DNA from: Myxococcales bacterium 68-20
GTDB taxonomy: Bacteria > Myxococcota_A > Polyangia > Polyangiales > Polyangiaceae
Assembly (NCBI GenBank): GCA_001899635.1
Contig: MKVQ01000030.1
Location: forward strand, 194,956 to 258,955
DNA: 64,000 bases
Reading direction: 5' to 3'
In this document: piece after piece, positions 8,215-15,911 of the stretch
Position numbering within the stretch: position 1 is the stretch's first letter
How the letters are laid out: every line of letters starts with the position of its first letter
Translations under genes and position numbers: made by a program
Notes under the pieces: generated by a model
The model's input: the letters and a program-made list of their open reading frames with translations, nothing else
Database searches by the model: none
What the model was told of the DNA's origin: nothing

Positions 8215-8618
8215 AGACGATCCTCTTTGCGTGCGTTCACAACGCCGGCCGTTCGCAGATGGCGGCGGCGTGGTTCAACGCGCTGGCCGAGCCGTCGAAG
8301 GCAACGGCCATCTCCGCCGGTACGGCCCCAGGGAGCGGGGTTCACCCCGAGGTCGTGCTCGTGATGCAGGAGGCCGGGATCGATCTCTCCGTAGAACGCC
8401 CGCGCCTGCTCGACGCCCCTCTCGCCCAGACGGCGTCGCTGCTGATCACGATGGGCTGCGGGGAGCAGTGTCCGATCGTGCCCGGCGTCGAACGTGACGA
8501 CTGGCCGCTGCCGGATCCGAAGGGACTGCCCATCGAACACGTCCGTGACATCCGCGAAGACATTCGACAGCGCGTCGAGCGGCTCCTCGTCGAACGTGGG
8601 TGGGCCCGGTCCCATTGA
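8211..8618 (+). CDS. arsC: Arsenate reductase, thioredoxin-coupled (low-MW phosphatase type)
   Basis: A 135-residue protein of the low-molecular-weight tyrosine phosphatase fold. The P-loop CVHNAGRS (Cys8 to Arg14) is the active site, and Cys83 and Cys87 (MGCGEQCP) are the redox pair that shuttles the disulfide to thioredoxin. Asp102 in the WPLPDP loop is the likely general acid. It reduces arsenate to arsenite, which ACR3 then exports. Last gene of the ars run. Confidence 0.93.
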   Translation: MKTILFACVHNAGRSQMAAAWFNALAEPSKATAISAGTAPGSGVHPEVVLVMQEAGIDLSVERPRLLDAPLAQTASLLITMGCGEQCPIVPGVERDDWPLPDPKGLPIEHVRDIREDIRQRVERLLVERGWARSH

Positions 8619-8897
8619 ACGTCGCCGTATTGGCTAGAGCCTCGCCCACGGTGCTCCGCGTCGAGGCCGAGAGCACCTCCGTGCGGGCGACCGCGTGTCA
8701 GAGCCCTCGCTTTCCATCAGCCCAATACGGCTTCGTGCGAATGCTCCGCCGCGGCCACCCAGCCTGCCACCTCCAGAGTCACGGCCGGTCGGAGCGCACG
8801 CGTCGCCGGCTGAACCCGCCGCCTGCCGAGGTCGAGCGCGGGATGACGATGTTCCGGAATCTGTTGCGTAGATGCCCCGCCGATGACCCGGTGCTCA
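8619..8897. other. Gap between ars operon and padR-chrA
   Basis: About 280 bases without a convincing gene. Reading frames that cross it are Arg/Ser-rich and have no recognisable domain. Its last 30 bases should hold the padR promoter, which overlaps the dyad that follows. Confidence 0.6.
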
Positions 8898-8925
8898 TTA
8901 CGAACATCGTCTACGATGGCCGTAA
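8898..8925. promoter_or_regulatory. Probable PadR operator ending one base before the padR start codon
   Basis: A 28-bp dyad with 22 symmetric positions: TTACG-N2-CATCGT-N2-ACGATG-N2-CGTAA. Its last base is immediately followed by the padR ATG at 8926, so it covers the place where a ribosome-binding site would be. A TACGAT hexamer at 8912-8917 resembles a -10 box and would put the transcript start at or next to the ATG, implying a leaderless mRNA. Symmetry is seen; repressor binding and leaderless initiation are inferred. Confidence 0.65.
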
Positions 8926-9261
8926 ATGCTCTCCGCCGCCGACCGCGAGATCCGACTCGGGATCTGGAAGCTCCACATCCTGCATCACGCTGCGGCTCGT
9001 GAGGTCTGGGGGACGTGGCTTCTCGAAGAGCTGGCCGAGCACGGGCACACGTTGAGCCCCGGGACGCTGTACCCGGCGCTTGCGCGCATGGAGCGCAACG
9101 GCTGGCTGCGACGAACGGGAAGCGCTCCGCACGCGCGGGCGCGGCAGACGTTCCGCATCACGCCCGCGGGGAAGCGCCTACTCGAAGAGCTGCGACGGGA
9201 GGTGACGGAGCTCTACGAGGAGGTCGTCCTCGAGCGCGTGTCGCGGAAAGGAGGACGGTAG
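8926..9261 (+). CDS. PadR-family repressor of chromate transporter
   Basis: A 111-residue PadR-type winged-helix protein: GIWKLHILHHAAAREVWGTWLLEEL, then the hallmark TLSPGTLYPALARMERNGWLRR and the wing ending FRITPAGKRLLEELR. Small PadR regulators of this form often precede chrA in proteobacteria and myxobacteria. A strong palindrome touches its start codon, consistent with autorepression. chrA follows after 58 bases on the same strand. Confidence 0.9.
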   Translation: MLSAADREIRLGIWKLHILHHAAAREVWGTWLLEELAEHGHTLSPGTLYPALARMERNGWLRRTGSAPHARARQTFRITPAGKRLLEELRREVTELYEEVVLERVSRKGGR

Positions 9262-9319
9262 TGAACCTCGCTCGCTTCCATCGAGCAGGTGGCACGCGCG
9301 CGGCCGCCGCCGGCGTCCG

Positions 9320-10585
9320 ATGAGCACGCCCCCCCGGACTCCCGACGCGACGGACACGCCGCCGGTCGAGCCTCACCCCGCGACTGCCCGCGGCCTCGCC
9401 GAGGTCGCCGGGACGTTCCTGCGTCTCGGGTGCCTCTCGTTCGGCGGACCGATCGCGCACCTCGGCTACCTACGCGCGGAGATCGTCGAGAAGCGCAGGT
9501 GGCTCGACGACGCTCACTACGGCGACCTCGTCGCGCTCTGTCAATTCTTGCCGGGCCCCGCGAGCAGCCAGGTCGTGTTCGCGCTCGGCATGCACCGGGC
9601 CGGCATCCTCGGCGCGCTGGTCGCGTCGGCGTGCTTCACGCTGCCCTCGGCGCTGCTCATGATCGGCTTCGCCTACGGCGCGGCGCGCGTCGGCGACCCC
9701 GGCGGCGCGGGGTGGCTGCACGGGCTCAAGCTCGCCGCGGTCGCCGTCGTCGCGCAAGCCGTCTGGGGCATGGGCAAGAAGCTCTGCCCCGACCGCGCTC
9801 GCGTATCGGTATGCATCCTCTCGGCCGCCGTCTTGCTCGCGATGCCGGGAGCAGTCGCGCAGCTTGGCGTCATCGCCCTCGGCGGCGTCATCGGTTGGTG
9901 GCTGTACCGCGACACCATCTCCGTCGGCGCCGCACCGTCCACGTCGGGCGGCAGCGCATCGTGGCTCTCAGCGCACCTGTTCGCCGCGGCGGCGCTCGTG
10001 ACGTTCGCGGCCCTGCTCGTCGTCCTTCCGGCGCTCGCGTCCGCGACCGGCTCACGATCCGCTGCCGTGTTCGACAGCTTCTATCGTTCAGGCTCGCTCG
10101 TCTTCGGTGGTGGTCATGTCGTCCTTCCGCTGCTGCGCGCCGAGATCGTGCCAAGAGGCTGGCTCAGCGATGATCGGTTCCTGGCCGGCTATGCCGCCGC
10201 GCAGGCGCTGCCGGGACCGATGTTCGCGTTCTCGGCATACCTCGGAGCGGCGATGGGGCCCGGACCCGCGAGCTGGGCGAACGGCTTCTGGTGCCTGCTC
10301 GCGCTCTTCCTCCCCGCATGGCTTCTCATCGGAGGCGCGCTCCCGTTCTGGCACCGGCTCCGCACGAAGCGCTGGGCCCAGGCCGCGCTCGCTGGAGCGA
10401 ACGCGGCCGTCGTCGGGGTATTGCTCGCTGCACTCTACGACCCGGTGTTCGCGGAGAGCGTGCACGGGACACGCGACGTCGTGGCCGCCCTCATTGCCTT
10501 CGGGCTCCTCGAGCATTGGAAAGCGCCGCCGTGGCTGGTGGTCGCCGGTATGGCGGCAACGGGCCAGTGGTTGCTCGGAGCGTAG
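9320..10585 (+). CDS. chrA: Chromate efflux transporter (two-domain CHR family)
   Basis: A 421-residue long-chain ChrA with duplicated CHR domains. The N-terminal half has SFGGPIAHLGYLR and QFLPGPASSQ; the C-terminal half repeats the pattern as VFGGGHVVLPLL and AQALPGPMFAFSAYLG. About ten transmembrane segments are visible. Family members export chromate from the cytoplasm, probably driven by the proton motive force. The Pro-rich N-terminal 20 residues are unconserved. The preceding padR gene is the probable regulator. Confidence 0.93.
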   Translation: MSTPPRTPDATDTPPVEPHPATARGLAEVAGTFLRLGCLSFGGPIAHLGYLRAEIVEKRRWLDDAHYGDLVALCQFLPGPASSQVVFALGMHRAGILGALVASACFTLPSALLMIGFAYGAARVGDPGGAGWLHGLKLAAVAVVAQAVWGMGKKLCPDRARVSVCILSAAVLLAMPGAVAQLGVIALGGVIGWWLYRDTISVGAAPSTSGGSASWLSAHLFAAAALVTFAALLVVLPALASATGSRSAAVFDSFYRSGSLVFGGGHVVLPLLRAEIVPRGWLSDDRFLAGYAAAQALPGPMFAFSAYLGAAMGPGPASWANGFWCLLALFLPAWLLIGGALPFWHRLRTKRWAQAALAGANAAVVGVLLAALYDPVFAESVHGTRDVVAALIAFGLLEHWKAPPWLVVAGMAATGQWLLGA

Positions 10586-10724
10586 GCCGAGCGCATGGAT
10601 GTCGCCCGCCGGAGTGGGCCCATCGATCGCCTCGCGGGACGCAGTCTTCCCTCACCGCCCGAGCTCGTCTCCCGCACGCCACGATGCGCGCAGCAGGCCC
10701 GCGTCTTGCTCGTTCGAAGTTGTC

Positions 10725-11138
10725 ATGAACGCGAGCAAAGTGGCGTTGATCGCGGGCGCTCTTTTCGTCGTGATGATCGGCTGCGAGCGGGCCCCCGGCA
10801 GTCGTGTGGGCACGACCGTGACCACGGCCGCACACGGCCCACGCATGATCATGAACGACGACGCCGCGATGATCCTGGCGAAGGCGCGCTGTCTGCGCGA
10901 GAACGCGTGCGACGAGGTGGGCCCCACCCGTCGCTTCGCCGATCGCGACGAGTGCAAGCGCAACTTCTTCGACGCGTCCCTCGCCACCGTCGAGCCGGAG
11001 GCGTGTCCCGCCGGGGTCGACGAGAGCAAGCTCTCGCTCTGCCTCGACGACCTGCGAAGCGAGCGATGCGAGGACATTCGTGCCTCGCTCGCCGAGCCGG
11101 CCTCCTGCCGACGCAGTGAGCTCTGCGCGTCGCGCTGA
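10725..11138 (+). CDS. Cys-rich lipoprotein, DUF6184-like
   Basis: A 137-residue protein with a lipoprotein signal (hydrophobic run ending VMIGC at Cys20). The mature part has about ten further Cys in a spaced pattern (RCLRENAC, DECKRNFF, EACPAGVD, LSLCLDDL, SERCEDI, then two near the end). This resembles the DUF6184 family of small exported proteins seen in myxobacteria; I make that assignment from memory of the Cys spacing. Function unknown. It follows chrA by 139 bases and converges with the SMI1/KNR4 gene. Confidence 0.7.
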   Translation: MNASKVALIAGALFVVMIGCERAPGSRVGTTVTTAAHGPRMIMNDDAAMILAKARCLRENACDEVGPTRRFADRDECKRNFFDASLATVEPEACPAGVDESKLSLCLDDLRSERCEDIRASLAEPASCRRSELCASR

Positions 11139-11206
11139 GGCACGACGCACCTCTTCGCTACAGCTCGTCGCGCCGCTCCGGGCACGACTCCCGGTCCGGC
11201 TTCACG

Positions 11207-11806
11207 CTAGCGACCGCCGTATTCTTCCCACGAGCCTTCGATCTGCGCAGCCGCGCTCGCGATCGAGGCCGCGAGGGACGGAAACACCGCGCGGGATGTC
11301 GCGCTCCAATCGAGCTCCTCGATGTACTCGTGGCTGTAGTCGCCGACCTTCATCTCACCGGAGGCATCGGCCGTATCGATCAGGAAGACGTAGCCTTCGC
11401 CGGCGTCGACACCGAACTGGAAGAAGATCGCGTTGTCGAGCTGCGCTCGGACGCGGTCGAACGACTCGGGCTCTTCGAGCATGTCGGGCTCGAGCGAGCT
11501 GCGCAGCTCCTCGGTCCACTGCACGACCTCGCGCGGCAGCAGCACCGTGAAGTCGAGGTTCTCCGCGAGCTCCGGATCGGCGCCCGGAGGGAGGCGCGGC
11601 AACGCCGCCGGCGCTCCGAGCTGCGTCACGAGCTCGACGTACGAAGGCGGGAAGCGGACCGCGAGCTTTCGTTCCGCTTCCTCGATCTCCTCGCGGGTCA
11701 CCGGCCGGTAGCGCACCCGCGCCCCCTTGGCTTCCAATCGCCGCCAGATCTCGATCGCCGATTCGGCTCCCGCGCCCTTGTCTGCCGCCGTCTCGTTCAC
11801 TGCCAT
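11207..11806 (-). CDS. SMI1/KNR4 (SUKH) family protein
   Basis: A 199-residue protein from ATG 11806; an upstream in-frame start at 11866 only adds unconserved sequence. The N-terminal VTREEIEEAERKLAVRFPPSYVELVTQLG is the SUKH signature, and LPREVVQWTEEL with IFFQFGVDAGEGYVFLID follow in the usual order. SUKH proteins are common immunity proteins to polymorphic toxins, but many are housekeeping or unassigned. No toxin gene is adjacent. The upstream 150-residue gene is on the same strand. Confidence 0.8.
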   Translation of the reverse strand: MAVNETAADKGAGAESAIEIWRRLEAKGARVRYRPVTREEIEEAERKLAVRFPPSYVELVTQLGAPAALPRLPPGADPELAENLDFTVLLPREVVQWTEELRSSLEPDMLEEPESFDRVRAQLDNAIFFQFGVDAGEGYVFLIDTADASGEMKVGDYSHEYIEELDWSATSRAVFPSLAASIASAAAQIEGSWEEYGGR

Positions 11807-11908
11807 GGCGCGCGAGCATATACGCAGGGGCTTCGATGCGTCGCGATCATACGCGCTCGTGCACACCGGCTACGCGAGCGGGTCGCCGCCGATCCGGATC
11901 GGCGACCT

Positions 11909-11930
11909 CGCGCCGACTTCAGTCGGCGCG
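11909..11930 (-). terminator. Perfect hairpin overlapping the stop codon of the 150-aa gene
   Basis: A 10-bp perfect stem (CGCGCCGACT/AGTCGGCGCG) with a 2-base loop that includes the stop codon at 11919-11921. A second, 16-bp palindrome (GCCGATCCGGATCGGC) lies just downstream at 11888-11903. Together they probably stop transcription or protect the 3' end before the SMI1/KNR4 gene. Confidence 0.5.
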
Positions 11931-12371
11931 GCGCTGCGAGCGATCGAGCGTGATGACGCCACGTGCGCAGAGCTCGCCCAGCGCTCGGAGGACGTCCGGG
12001 AACGCGAGCCCCGAGGTCTCGAGCAGCGTGCCGATCGTCGCGTAGCCGTCGAGGAGCGAGAGGATGCGTGCCTCGTTGGCGTCGACCACGGTCTCCACGT
12101 AGGCGTAGGCGACGACGTTCGGGACGTCGCTGTGCCAGAGGTCGACGAGCAGCTCCGCGCTCACGTCGTCGAGCGTGCTCGCCGTCGCGTCGTCACACGC
12201 GTCCTGCTCGACCGCCTCCGCGACCGCGAGGCCGTCGGACCAGCTCGGCGGGCCGGTGTGGATCCACGCGTACTCGGAGAGGTCCTCCGGAATCGTCGGC
12301 AATCGATCGCGCGTCGGCGGAGCTTCGCGGATATCGCCCGTGCGTACGACCTCGGTTTGGATGTGCAGCAT
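11919..12371 (-). CDS. Hypothetical protein with C-terminal winged-helix-like segment
   Basis: 150 residues from ATG 12371, which has GAGGG upstream; a TTG at 12413 would extend it. I do not recognise the N-terminal 90 residues, which are acidic. The last 45 residues (ARILSLLDGYATIGTLLETSGL, then VLRALGELCARGVITL) follow the pattern of the small winged-helix tail attached to many unrelated myxobacterial regulators. No catalytic motif is visible. It is divergent from the metallothionein-like gene, so it shares that promoter region. Confidence 0.55.
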   Translation of the reverse strand: MLHIQTEVVRTGDIREAPPTRDRLPTIPEDLSEYAWIHTGPPSWSDGLAVAEAVEQDACDDATASTLDDVSAELLVDLWHSDVPNVVAYAYVETVVDANEARILSLLDGYATIGTLLETSGLAFPDVLRALGELCARGVITLDRSQRRAD

Positions 12372-12529
12372 GGCCACCCTCGTCTCGTAAACGACTCGAA
12401 TGGGCGCGACCAACTAAGCGACGCGGATCGATACGTGGATGTGGGACGCGGGATCCGAAGCCCCGACGCCGTGCTCGTGCCGAGCTCGGCTGCATCACCG
12501 CCGTGCTTCGCGAAGATCGTTCGGCGAGC

Positions 12530-12556
12530 TGTAATGATCCCACCCCGCGGACCGTC
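12530..12556 (+). promoter_or_regulatory. Candidate ECF-type promoter of the metallothionein/corE operon
   Basis: TGTAAT at 12530-12535 and CGTC at 12553-12556 are 17 bases apart, the layout of many ECF sigma factor promoters (TGTAAC-like -35, CGTC-like -10). A transcript would start near 12563, just before the AAGGAGA ribosome-binding site at about 12567. Recognition by the sigma factor encoded in the same operon is an inference. Confidence 0.4.
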
Positions 12557-12581
12557 TTCCCCATCGAAGGAGACAGAAACG

Positions 12582-12761
12582 ATGAGTGGATCTGGATCGT
12601 CGAATGGGTGTGCCTGCAAGTCGTGTGGGAACAGGAGCTGCCCTTGCGTGGGGACCAAAGCGCCCAAGGCGGGCGAGTGTTGCTGCGGTCCCACCTGCAC
12701 CTGCGGCCCGCAGTGCGAGTGTGGCCCCGACTGCAACTGCCCTGCGGCGAAGAACGGCTGA
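12582..12761 (+). CDS. Metallothionein-like Cys-rich peptide
   Basis: 59 residues with 14 Cys and no aromatic residue. The Cys come in two groups: CACKSC and SCPC in the first half, then ECCCGPTCTC and QCECGPDCNC in the second. CxC and CC spacing of this kind chelates Cu(I), Zn or Cd in thiolate clusters. An AAGGAGA ribosome-binding site precedes the ATG. The CorE-like sigma factor gene starts 7 bases after its stop, so the two are one operon. It belongs to no metallothionein class I can name with certainty, so a metal chaperone is possible. Confidence 0.75.
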   Translation: MSGSGSSNGCACKSCGNRSCPCVGTKAPKAGECCCGPTCTCGPQCECGPDCNCPAAKNG

Positions 12762-12768
12762 GGTTCTC

Positions 12769-13401
12769 ATGATGGCTTCGGTCCGCTGCGCGAAAGCCGA
12801 GACGAGCGACGGCAAGCGCCCGTCGCTCGAGGCTCGGCTCGCTTCAGGCGATGACGCCTCGCATGCCCGCGTCGACGGTGCGCGGGAAGCCATCGCGCGC
12901 GAGCTCGCGGCGGACCGAGCTACCTACCTCGCCTTCATACGCAACCGCGTGCGCTCGGGAGCCGACGCCGAGGACATCCTCCAGCAGGCCCTCGTGAAGG
13001 CGACCGAGCGCGCGACGGACCTACGCGCCCCGGAGCGCACACGTGCCTGGTTCTTCCAGATCCTCCGGCGCACCCTCGCGGATCACCTCGCGCGGTGGGC
13101 CGTTCGCGAGGCGAAGCTCGATGAGCTCTCGGTCGAGCTTGCCGAGGCGACGCCGGAGGAGGTCGCGACCTGCGCGTGCAGCCTCGGACTGCTCGCGCAA
13201 CTCCGCCCGGAGTACGCGGAGATGCTCCGTCGCATCGACATCGACGACGAGCCGCTGCCCGCGGCCGCCGCCGCGATGGGGATCACCACGAACAACGCGA
13301 CGGTTCGCCTGCATCGCGCGCGAAAGGCGCTCCGCGAGAAGCTCCAGGACCTGTGCGGGACACAGTCGCTGCGCGCTTGCCTCGACTGCAGCTGCGGCTG
13401 A
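12769..13401 (+). CDS. CorE-like metal-sensing ECF sigma factor (ECF44 type)
   Basis: A 210-residue ECF sigma factor. Region 2 spans about residues 50-115 (DAEDILQQALVKA, then TRAWFFQILRRTLADH) and region 4 about 140-195 (PAAAAAMGITTNNATVRLHRARKALR). Two features match the CorE group of Myxococcus, which senses copper or zinc/cadmium directly: a CxC motif in the linker between regions 2 and 4 (Cys135, Cys137), and a C-terminal Cys-rich tail (Cys196, 204, 207, 209). No anti-sigma gene is adjacent, as expected for a self-sensing factor. The tail here is short, with four Cys. Metal specificity cannot be read from sequence. Two adjacent ATGs (12769, 12772) are equally possible. Confidence 0.85.
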   Translation: MMASVRCAKAETSDGKRPSLEARLASGDDASHARVDGAREAIARELAADRATYLAFIRNRVRSGADAEDILQQALVKATERATDLRAPERTRAWFFQILRRTLADHLARWAVREAKLDELSVELAEATPEEVATCACSLGLLAQLRPEYAEMLRRIDIDDEPLPAAAAAMGITTNNATVRLHRARKALREKLQDLCGTQSLRACLDCSCG

Positions 13402-13431
13402 TGGATTGTCCGAGCGTCGCGGAGCCGTCCG

Positions 13432-14205
13432 TCACCACAGCTCGTGGCTGACGACGCGTACGCCGCTCGAGAACCATACCGGCAGGATCGTGCCCCACAG
13501 CCCGCCACCGAAGGTGAAGTCGAGCTGGATGTGGTCGTTGAAAATCTGCCGGAAGCCGGTCTGATACGCGCCGCCCGCGCGCGCGGAGTAAGGGTCACCG
13601 GAGAAGATCTCTCCGATGAGATGGAAGTCGAAGAGCGTCTCGACCTGCGTTCCAATCCCCCACGTCGCCTTCGCGGGCGCGAGATCCGGGGCCGACACGG
13701 CCGAGAGCCCGACGTTCGCGTGGATGAGGAGGTCGTCCTCCTTGAAGAACGCCTGCGTGACCGCCAGGTACGTGAAACCGCTCCATCCCGGTGCCTCGAA
13801 GCCGCCGCGGCCCGTCGGACCGACGCCGCCCACGACGACGCCGACACCCGGCAGCCCATTCGGGACGGCATCGTGGAGGAGGAACTTCCCCTGCAGGATC
13901 GGACCGCCGAAGGCGTACTTCGGCTTCTCGGGCCGCTGACCGAGGGGCGTGATGCCGTGCACGCCGCCGAGCGTCAGCTCCATCCAGCTCACCGGACCTA
14001 CCGCCGGGAGCACCCAATGCTGGAAGCTCTGCCGATCGCGCCGCCAGTAGGTCTCGATCTGAACGTGCCCCTTCCCGACCGTGTGCGCGTCGTCAGTGAC
14101 GAACGGCCGGATCGCGTGCGCCTGACCGGACCAGAACGTCGCGATCGTGACTGCAAAGACGAGGGCCGCGCGAAAGCCGACCCGTGTTCGGAAGCCCACG
14201 AGCAC
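13432..14205 (-). CDS. Outer-membrane beta-barrel-like protein (phenol-degradation/transporter family)
   Basis: 257 residues with a Sec signal peptide ending near GQAHA. The mature start RPFVTDDAHTVGKGHVQIET is typical of the outer-membrane family sometimes labelled 'MetA pathway of phenol degradation' or simply 'transporter'. Alternating hydrophobic strands and a C-terminal aromatic/hydrophobic end fit a barrel. It lies 58 bases after cadD on the same strand, so the two may form one metal-efflux operon, with this protein as the outer-membrane component. That role is inferred. Confidence 0.7.
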   Translation of the reverse strand: MLVGFRTRVGFRAALVFAVTIATFWSGQAHAIRPFVTDDAHTVGKGHVQIETYWRRDRQSFQHWVLPAVGPVSWMELTLGGVHGITPLGQRPEKPKYAFGGPILQGKFLLHDAVPNGLPGVGVVVGGVGPTGRGGFEAPGWSGFTYLAVTQAFFKEDDLLIHANVGLSAVSAPDLAPAKATWGIGTQVETLFDFHLIGEIFSGDPYSARAGGAYQTGFRQIFNDHIQLDFTFGGGLWGTILPVWFSSGVRVVSHELW

Positions 14206-14263
14206 CGGCGCGGAGGCTACACGACATCACTTCGCGGTGCAGCGTCTCGAGGCACCTCCACAC

Positions 14264-14863
14264 TCAGTGTTTGCCGAGTCGTAACGCGCCGACGAGAGCG
14301 CCCGAGGACCAGAGGATGTGGAGACCGAGCCCGATCAGGACGAGCGGCGCGAGCACGTGCCCCCAGCGGTCGAGCACGCGAGCGATCCCCGGCGCCCGTG
14401 CGAGCACACGCGCCAGGAAGCACCACACGAAGACGAGCAGCGCGAACGTGACGATGACGATCGCGATCTCGAGCAAACCACGCCGCGCGAAGAGCGGGGC
14501 GTAGACGGCGAGGTTGTCTCCGCCGTTCGCGATCGTCACCGCGGCGATCGACAGAACGCCGATCGCGGGCGGATCGCGGGTTCCTTCGTCATCGCGCTGG
14601 CGTAGCGCTCGCAGCTGGAGCACGCCGATGGCGATCGGACCGAGCCCGAGCCACCCCACCCATTCAGCCGGGACGAGCGCCGCGGCGAACGCGAGCAGCA
14701 GCGCGACGGCAACGAGCGCGCCGATGCCGAGCAACTGCCCCGCAATCGTCGCCCGCAGCCGGCTCCCCGACGCGTAGAGGACCAGCAGGACGAACAGATC
14801 GTCGATGTTCGTGGCAGCGAACGCAGCAGTCGCCTGCACGAAGGTGGCCAGCGCCTCGAGCAT
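14264..14863 (-). CDS. cadD: CadD-family cadmium resistance transporter
   Basis: A 199-residue membrane protein with about six transmembrane segments. The N-terminal AAFAATNIDDLFVLLVLYA and the mid-protein TIANGGDNLAVYAPLFA, each with conserved acidic residues in the membrane, are the CadD/LysE-superfamily signatures. CadD proteins confer resistance to cadmium, probably by efflux. The acidic residues within the helices probably bind the cation. It is close to, and converges with, the metallothionein/sigma factor operon. Confidence 0.85.
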   Translation of the reverse strand: MLEALATFVQATAAFAATNIDDLFVLLVLYASGSRLRATIAGQLLGIGALVAVALLLAFAAALVPAEWVGWLGLGPIAIGVLQLRALRQRDDEGTRDPPAIGVLSIAAVTIANGGDNLAVYAPLFARRGLLEIAIVIVTFALLVFVWCFLARVLARAPGIARVLDRWGHVLAPLVLIGLGLHILWSSGALVGALRLGKH

Positions 14864-14940
14864 GAAGGCGCAGCATCGCCGTTCCGGAGTCCCTTGCCCA
14901 GGCCGAGCACGAACGGACGTGCGGTTGCGTCAGCCGCCCA

Positions 14941-15858
14941 TCAGTCAGCGGAGCAGCATGCAAGCTCCGCCGAGCGGGATCGACGGATTTCTCGAGCGCC
15001 TCGCGCCGTCGGCAGCAATGGCAGCGCTCGGAACTCGAACGTGAGGCCCGCGCGGCGCCGGACGAGCCCGGTGGTCGACGTCGCGGGCGCGCTCGACACC
15101 GTCGGCCGGGTGATGAAGATGGTCGCCGCAGCGAGCGCCGAGACGACGCCCGCGGAGAGCAGGATGTCGGCCACCGCATAGCTCGTGGAGGCGTCGTTCA
15201 CCGCATCTGCCCCACACGACGGCCTGCACTTGTCGAGATCGCTCTCCTTCGACGAGCCGGAGAGCGCGAACACGGTCCCCACGCCGAGCGAGGCGACCGC
15301 GGCCCCGCCGAAGACCCAGGCCGCGATCGGAACTGGACGGTCCGCCTTCGCCGCCGGGACGGACGCGACGGCTGCAGGCGCCGCGAGTGTGACCGAGATC
15401 CTCCGGTTCCTCTCGCCTTCGCGGATGACGGTCTGATGCTCTGCGGGGAGGCCCTTCTCGTCGGTCGACTCGAAGCGAAACGTGTGCGGCCCGACGTCGA
15501 GCGCGATGCTCGCGCCGTCGATCTTGTCGACCAGCGGCTTGCCGTCGATGAGCACGCGGACGCTCGTGAGCTCTTCTCCCGTTGCGCTCTTCACGTCGAA
15601 GACGACGGTGGGGATGCTCTGATCGAGGTCGACGAGCCACTTCGCACAGTCCCGCGCGAGCACTGCCGGGCAAGTCTCGCTCGAGCACTTCGCCGCCTCG
15701 GTGCGCGCCTCGCGAAGCTTGCCCGCGCGGCGCAGGGTCTGCGTCTGCTCGTAGGAGTGGATGCACGCCGTATCGTTCGCGAACGCGGGATTGGACGCGA
15801 CGAGCGAGATACCCACAGCCGCCAGGGACACGAGGACCGCGCGAGCACGGGAGGCCAT
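14941..15858 (-). CDS. Exported PEGA-like protein with one or two membrane helices, kinase-associated
   Basis: 305 residues from ATG 15858 (another in-frame start lies at 15927). A signal peptide ends about NPAFA. It is followed by a Cys-containing repeat-like helical segment, then a beta-rich domain (VRVLIDGKPLVDKIDG, then LDVGPHTFRFES) that resembles PEGA domains, and hydrophobic helices near residues 200-275. Myxobacteria often encode such proteins beside Ser/Thr kinases. It starts 54 bases after the kinase stop codon on the same strand. Role unknown; an envelope-exposed scaffold is the best guess. Confidence 0.6.
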   Translation of the reverse strand: MASRARAVLVSLAAVGISLVASNPAFANDTACIHSYEQTQTLRRAGKLREARTEAAKCSSETCPAVLARDCAKWLVDLDQSIPTVVFDVKSATGEELTSVRVLIDGKPLVDKIDGASIALDVGPHTFRFESTDEKGLPAEHQTVIREGERNRRISVTLAAPAAVASVPAAKADRPVPIAAWVFGGAAVASLGVGTVFALSGSSKESDLDKCRPSCGADAVNDASTSYAVADILLSAGVVSALAAATIFITRPTVSSAPATSTTGLVRRRAGLTFEFRALPLLPTARGAREIRRSRSAELACCSAD

Positions 15859-15911
15859 CACAGCCAATATACGAGAACGCGCGACCCGATGGCCGAAAGT
15901 CGCCGCGCGCA

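Noticed and set aside
10595..11119. Long + strand frame over the Cys-rich lipoprotein
   Set aside because: Arg-rich shadow of the lipoprotein gene in another frame.
11207..12371. Toxin-immunity module with the SMI1/KNR4 protein
   Set aside because: No toxin domain, secretion signal or polymorphic C-terminus is seen in the neighbouring 150-residue protein; SUKH proteins are often not immunity proteins.
12582..13401. RiPP precursor with a sigma factor
   Set aside because: The Cys-rich peptide has no leader-core organisation and no modifying enzyme nearby; CxC/CC spacing fits metal binding better.
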